A DNA stretch of 33,228 nt. Origin: a virus. Positions 28,790 to 33,228 of the stretch are shown piece by piece. Both the position numbers and the translations under genes were made by a program. The stretch covers positions 1 to 33,228 of IMG/VR virus record IMGVR_UViG_3300022539_000312. One strand, 5' to 3'. The first letter of the stretch is position 1, and every line of letters starts with the position of its first letter. A model generated the notes under the pieces. It was not told where the DNA came from, did not search any database, and was given only the letters and a program-made list of their open reading frames with translations.

Positions 28790-31655
28790 ATTATTTATAT
28801 GTCTGATTTTTGCAGTATTGTTTTGTGTTAGCGCACATGCACAAGACAGACAAGCATACCAGTACGTCCAGTTTCCGTTTAACGGAGCATGGATGCCGGA
28901 TATCGACCCTGCTAATATCGGCCCGAATAATTTTAAAATATTACAGAATTTACGTTATAAAGATGACCGTTTAGAAGGTATTTCTGGATATACAAAAGTA
29001 AATACTACTGCTTTAACTACTTCTCTTAAAATTAGGAATGGTCATCAATTAAGAACAAATTACGATATAGATTCATATGTTATTGTCCAAGCCGAAAATG
29101 CTGGTCTAACTTCTTCGCAGGTATTACAAAATCAGACAGATATTGGAAGTCAGGGTGATTTTTCTCCAGATGTTTTACATACCGATGTTTCCGGTTCAGG
29201 ACTTGGTTTATTTACTACAGTAAGTAATGATGTAATATACTGCAACGGTAAAGAGGTAATTATCTGGGCAGGTAATGAACAGCGATGTTCGGCATTTTTT
29301 ACCTGTTCTGATTCAAGTCGTACCAATCCGATAGAATATACTGAAAGAGTTAATACCACCCTTGATGATTCTCCCAACAACATTGTTTTAATCGGTGCTA
29401 CTACAAGAAACTGGCTTGTATTTACTCCAAGACCAATTCAAGCGGTTAAATATACAGTAAAAACAGCCAATACCGCTACTTCAACTACAAGCGGTAAAGT
29501 TTGGAATGGTTCAAGTTTTGTATCAGTAGGTAATTTATCTGACAATACATCTTCCAGTGGTAAGTCTTTAGCTCAGTCCGGCACAATGACTTTCGACTCG
29601 ACTGTTGATACCGCAAAACCATTTCACTTTGAGAATCTTTATTTATATGCTTATCAGTTTGCGATTACTGACGGAAGTCCAGCAGTCAGTTTTGTTACGG
29701 TTAATGCTCCCTGGCAGGATATTGTTGATATATGGGATGGAGTTAAAAGACAGCCGATAGCATTTCAGATATATAGGGATTCAACCGGAACTTTTGAGGA
29801 TTATACGCTTCAGGTAAACGCTTCGTCTTATGAAGAACTTCCCATAGGTGGTATTCTTGATGGTTTAACTACGTCTGATTATATAGTTGTAATGTTTGAA
29901 GAACGTATGTCGGCGATTAATTATACGCTCTTGGGAACTCTTGTAAACCAGAATGCTGCAACAGCTACAATCTATTACAGACAAGGTGTTACATGGACAA
30001 CTGTTGGGACTGTTACTGATGGTACTGTGGCTAATAGTAAAGTATTCGGTCAAAGCGGTTTGGCGAGTTGGAATCCGCCATCCGAAACAGACGAAACTAA
30101 AACAGAATTATTCGGCAAAAAAGGTTATGCCTACAAAATAGTTTCAAGTGCGACTCTTTCCGGTTCAACTCCTAAATATATAAGAACCGATATAACTTTT
30201 AGCAAAACAAACGACCCGGATACTATTACTACGGCAGCAGGGAATTTTGTAACCGCTGGAGTTAAAGCCGGAGAATATATTGAAGTTGCAGGAACAGACA
30301 CAAACAACGGCGTATTTGCAGTAGTTAAGGTTACATCCACAGTTATTACTATTACCAACGATACTCTTGGAGCAGACGAGGCTTCTGGAGACACGGTAGT
30401 TTTTACTATTGATAGAGAACCAGAAATAGTTATTGACCTTGTAGCTGGCGTACCGTCACAGCAAACTATCAGAGCATATAAGTTTCCGTCATCTTATAGA
30501 AACAGACTTCTTTTATGCGGGGATACTGAAGGAAAAGAGGGAAACAGGGTTGATTATTCTGTATCTAATTCCCCCCAAATGCTTAACGGTGATGAATCAA
30601 GCAAGAATAAAGAACAGAGTTTATATTTTGGAAATTCCGATGATCTTACCTGTGGAACACAAATATATAACAGGTTCGGTTCTAATGTTATTGTTTCATG
30701 GCTTGGTCTGAAAAATAGCGAAACCTATTTATTAACCGGAGATGGGCCGGAAAATTTTAAAATACTTCCAGTATCGTTCACTGTCGGCTGTCCTGCACCA
30801 TTGACTTTAGATAATGCAGAAGTAGGATTTCAAATAGCAACAGATATTGAGAGAAATGTTGCTATCTGGTTATCTTATGCTGGCCCGATGATATTTGACG
30901 GAGCTGTACTAATTCCGATTCGTGGGATTGATAAATATTTTGACCCCAATGAAACAGACTGTATTAATTTTGATGCAATTGAAAATTCAAGAGGCTGGTT
31001 TGATGCTACCTATAAGGAATATAATTTATTAATTCCTTCCGGCGCAAGTCAGATAACTAATAATAAATGGTTTGTTTATGATCTTGTAAGAAAGAAATGG
31101 TACGAAAAATCAACAGGTTCAGCAGGACGTCCTCAATGCGCTTTCAGGGTTATAGATGAATATGGAACTCAATATATTTATGCCGGAATAGATTCTGGAT
31201 ATATGATGCAACTAGAAGACGGTACAAGCTGGAATGGAACAGGTATTACTCAAAAGGTTGTAACTGGCGATTTTTGGCCGACAGGCAGTATATGGGATAA
31301 AACCAGAGTCAGGCGAGTAAAGATTGTCGCAAAAAGAATAACCGAAGACCACGATTTAAAATTAAGTTATTATGCCGATACTAATATGTCAGAAGGCACA
31401 GATTTTGTATGGGCAGATACTTCGGCTTTTGTATGGACTGATACAGATGATTTTATATGGAGTTCTGCCGGTCTTGGCTCTTTAGAATTAAGTTTGGCTG
31501 AAGGAATGTACCGATTGGTAAGAACAACAGGAATATTAGATATATTAGGTTGGGCGCATGGTTTTGGATTTCAATTAACAACTGATGATTCGGCTAAAGG
31601 ATTCCAACCTATAGCATGGGGGATGGAATATTCTTTTGTAAGGAAGGATAGATAA
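28755..31655 (+). CDS. Nozzle/tail-hub-like protein with Sec signal peptide and probable AUC start
   Basis: About 966 residues from ATC 28755 (945 from TTG 28818). The mature N-terminus (QYVQFPFNGAWMPDIDPANI ... LQNLRYKDDRLEGI) matches podovirus tail-nozzle or stabilisation proteins, and the body is beta-rich. From the in-frame stop at 28749 to TTG 28818 there is no ATG or GTG. Yet the intervening codons give a perfect signal peptide (KKKRQTLRSGK, LFICLIFAVLFCV, SAHA). AGGAG (28744-28748) is six bases before ATC 28755. A DPDTIT beta domain lies at about nucleotides 30180-30420. The normal TTG start would yield a truncated signal peptide. Confidence 0.65.
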   Translation: MKKKRQTLRSGKLFICLIFAVLFCVSAHAQDRQAYQYVQFPFNGAWMPDIDPANIGPNNFKILQNLRYKDDRLEGISGYTKVNTTALTTSLKIRNGHQLRTNYDIDSYVIVQAENAGLTSSQVLQNQTDIGSQGDFSPDVLHTDVSGSGLGLFTTVSNDVIYCNGKEVIIWAGNEQRCSAFFTCSDSSRTNPIEYTERVNTTLDDSPNNIVLIGATTRNWLVFTPRPIQAVKYTVKTANTATSTTSGKVWNGSSFVSVGNLSDNTSSSGKSLAQSGTMTFDSTVDTAKPFHFENLYLYAYQFAITDGSPAVSFVTVNAPWQDIVDIWDGVKRQPIAFQIYRDSTGTFEDYTLQVNASSYEELPIGGILDGLTTSDYIVVMFEERMSAINYTLLGTLVNQNAATATIYYRQGVTWTTVGTVTDGTVANSKVFGQSGLASWNPPSETDETKTELFGKKGYAYKIVSSATLSGSTPKYIRTDITFSKTNDPDTITTAAGNFVTAGVKAGEYIEVAGTDTNNGVFAVVKVTSTVITITNDTLGADEASGDTVVFTIDREPEIVIDLVAGVPSQQTIRAYKFPSSYRNRLLLCGDTEGKEGNRVDYSVSNSPQMLNGDESSKNKEQSLYFGNSDDLTCGTQIYNRFGSNVIVSWLGLKNSETYLLTGDGPENFKILPVSFTVGCPAPLTLDNAEVGFQIATDIERNVAIWLSYAGPMIFDGAVLIPIRGIDKYFDPNETDCINFDAIENSRGWFDATYKEYNLLIPSGASQITNNKWFVYDLVRKKWYEKSTGSAGRPQCAFRVIDEYGTQYIYAGIDSGYMMQLEDGTSWNGTGITQKVVTGDFWPTGSIWDKTRVRRVKIVAKRITEDHDLKLSYYADTNMSEGTDFVWADTSAFVWTDTDDFIWSSAGLGSLELSLAEGMYRLVRTTGILDILGWAHGFGFQLTTDDSAKGFQPIAWGMEYSFVRKDR

Positions 31656-32716
31656 TGAAAAAATTATTATTATCGTTATTCATAACTTGTTTTATTTTTA
31701 TGGGCGGTATTGCTCATGCCACCGTAGAGTCTTACGGAGCATATGTCTTAACAGGTGGCACTTCTGGTTGTCTTGATGCCATAAACGGTTCGCTTTTAAG
31801 CGATGGTGATGTTTGCACGGTTAGAATATCGACAGGAACTTATTTTTATGTACTTGATTCTACTTCTGCCGCTACTGAAAGCTCACCGGATATTATTTCA
31901 CCCGACACAAATGCCGGAGATAAAAGGTGGTTATTAACAGAAGTAAAACCTGCTGCTTCAACTACGGTGGAAGGTACGATTGAAATATCTACCAACACAG
32001 AAGCAATAGCTGGTACTGCTACAGATAAGGCGCTTGTGCCAGACAATCTTGCTTACGTGCTTCAAGCTGGAACAATGACTTATGTGGCTGATGCTCAAGC
32101 TTCGGACACTTACGTAGCTACCTATGTCCCAGCGGTAGCAGCCTATGTAACAGGCATGGTAGTACATTTTTACGCTAAGACAGCTAATACAGGAGCATGT
32201 ACCTTAAATGTAAATGCTCTTGGTGCAATTGATATAAAAAAATTACATGACCAAGATCCTGCTACTGGAGATATCGAAGCTGGTCAAATACTAACAGTAG
32301 TATATGACGGTACTAATTTCCAGATGCAGAGTCAGATAGCAGCCACAATAATAACAGCCACAGAAGTAGTTCAGGCAGCTACAGACACACTTACTGCTGC
32401 GGAATGCTCAGGAACATTTATAAATAATTATGGTCAGGGGGCAGCGAACACGCAAACACTTCCTGCCGCAGCCGAAGGGCTTAATGGAATCGTTCATATT
32501 GCAACGGCTGGAGCAGGTGCATTTCATTTAAAGGCTAATACTGGCGATAAAATATATCTAAATGGAACAGCATTAACTGACGGAGACAAGGCTTCTATTG
32601 CAACTCCAGCGGTAGGTAATTCAATGACGTTTTGGGCATTTCAAACCGGAGCCGGTGCTTATGACTGGATGGTATCATCTGGTGTCGGAACAACAGTAAC
32701 AGACGGCGGTGCATAA
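31655..32716 (+). CDS. Tail fibre-like protein with Sec signal peptide
   Basis: 353 residues, ATG overlapping the previous stop (TAATG). Signal peptide MKKLLLSLFITCFIFMGGIAHA. After this comes a fibre-type repeat (TTVEGTIEISTNTEAIAGTATDKALVPDNLAYVL) of the kind found in lambda-type side-tail fibres. The C-terminal half is Thr/Ala/Gly-rich with beta strands. A receptor-binding role is inferred from the fibre repeat. Confidence 0.7.
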   Translation: MKKLLLSLFITCFIFMGGIAHATVESYGAYVLTGGTSGCLDAINGSLLSDGDVCTVRISTGTYFYVLDSTSAATESSPDIISPDTNAGDKRWLLTEVKPAASTTVEGTIEISTNTEAIAGTATDKALVPDNLAYVLQAGTMTYVADAQASDTYVATYVPAVAAYVTGMVVHFYAKTANTGACTLNVNALGAIDIKKLHDQDPATGDIEAGQILTVVYDGTNFQMQSQIAATIITATEVVQAATDTLTAAECSGTFINNYGQGAANTQTLPAAAEGLNGIVHIATAGAGAFHLKANTGDKIYLNGTALTDGDKASIATPAVGNSMTFWAFQTGAGAYDWMVSSGVGTTVTDGGA

Positions 32717-32719
32717 AAT

Positions 32720-33228
32720 ATGAAAAAAATATTATTAAGCATTCTGATTGTTTTTGTTATGGTTGGGACTGCCTATGCAATACTTAGACCAGCTATTTTA
32801 GGAACGGCTGGTGGAAAATTTTTAATAGCTTCAGGTGGAACTGAAACCACTGATGGTGATTACAAAATCCATACCTTTACTAGTACTGGAACACTAACAG
32901 TTTCAAACGGCGGTACGGTTACCTATCTTGTAGTTGCTGCCGGTGCTGGTGGAAAAAACGGAGCTGGTGGTGCTGGCGGATATAGAACAACCACTCTTGT
33001 AATAACGCCAGGTGCAAAAACAGTAACAATAGGTGCTGGCGGTGCGCCTGGTGCAGGGGGATCAAATTCTGTATTTGATTCTATCATATCAGTTGGTGGT
33101 GGTAATGGTGGTGCTGCTAATGTAAATGGAGTTGCTGGAGGTTCTGGTGGCGGAGGCGGTTATAATAAAACTGGCGGTTCAGCCACTCCTGCTGGACAGT
33201 GTGAAGCTGGTGGTGACGGTGGTGCTGG
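32720..33228 (+). CDS. Gly-rich fibre-like protein with signal peptide (cut by window end)
   Basis: ATG 32720 three bases after the previous stop, open to the window end. Signal peptide MKKILLSILIVFVMVGTAYA, then strands THTFTSTGTLTV-type (IHTFTSTGTLTVSNGG, VTYLVVAAGAGG) and a Gly-rich repeat region (GAGGAGGY, GGGNGGAAN, GGSGGGGGY). This is the Gly-rich tail-fibre or adhesin tip type. It is the fourth protein of the late operon with a signal peptide. Confidence 0.7.
   Translation, partial: MKKILLSILIVFVMVGTAYAILRPAILGTAGGKFLIASGGTETTDGDYKIHTFTSTGTLTVSNGGTVTYLVVAAGAGGKNGAGGAGGYRTTTLVITPGAKTVTIGAGGAPGAGGSNSVFDSIISVGGGNGGAANVNGVAGGSGGGGGYNKTGGSATPAGQCEAGGDGGA

Noticed and set aside
28749-28818. 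Simple truncation of the signal peptide with start at TTG 28818
   Set aside because: The upstream codons encode a complete signal peptide preceded by a well-spaced SD, which is unlikely by chance; TTG is kept only as an alternative.

Overview
This window is about 33 kb of an AT-rich tailed-phage genome (or prophage) that infects a diderm, Gram-negative-type bacterium. Phage identity rests on large and small terminase subunits, a portal, an acidic scaffold-like protein, an N4-gp56-type major capsid protein, head-tail adaptor and nozzle-type proteins, fibre-like proteins and a DnaB-family helicase. The short-tail (podovirus-like) assignment is an inference from the adaptor/nozzle genes and from the absence of tail tube, tape-measure and sheath genes here. 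The diderm host is inferred from a C-terminal-Phe outer-membrane beta-barrel protein, a lipoprotein, two O-antigen ligase/polymerase-like proteins and several Sec signal peptides. The host cannot be named from this sequence. No integrase, DNA polymerase, RNA polymerase, tRNA or CRISPR array was seen.

Layout. 1-7037 (+): early or accessory and replication genes. There are many 35-110 residue proteins, a large share with CxxC zinc-ribbon motifs, plus a T5orf172/MUG113-type protein, a DUF1376-type replication protein overlapping a DnaB helicase, and a candidate PD-(D/E)XK nuclease. This arm carries a 376-bp near-perfect duplication. 7082-8672 (-): an eight-gene operon of small proteins. 8673-8989: a divergent control region in which each outward promoter candidate has a -35 box overlapping the same palindrome type (GACAA-N3-TTGTC), with the palindromes exactly 100 bp apart. 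The first rightward gene fuses a T5orf172 domain to a Fis-type HTH and is a good candidate for the regulator.

9443-14348 (+): a promoter and structured leader, the small terminase subunit, DUF551 and solitary Phd-like antitoxin genes, a zinc metalloprotease-like gene, a lipoprotein, an outer-membrane barrel and a run of small membrane proteins. 14464-33228 (+): the late morphogenesis operon. Its order is TerL, small proteins, portal, signal-peptide repeat protein, two tandem O-antigen ligase-like membrane proteins, scaffold, Com-like zinc ribbon, major capsid, accessory head protein, adaptors, a large nozzle-like protein and two fibre-like proteins, the last cut by the window edge.

The most unusual points are these. 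Four proteins in the virion operon begin with Sec signal peptides. Tandem O-antigen polymerase/ligase paralogues sit inside the structural cluster. The nozzle-like gene has no ordinary start codon in front of its complete signal peptide, but has an AUC codon at ideal distance from a strong SD. The capsid-gene SD lies in the loop of a perfect 8-bp hairpin, just downstream of a Com-like gene. Several intergenic leaders can fold into long-range stems enclosing smaller hairpins.
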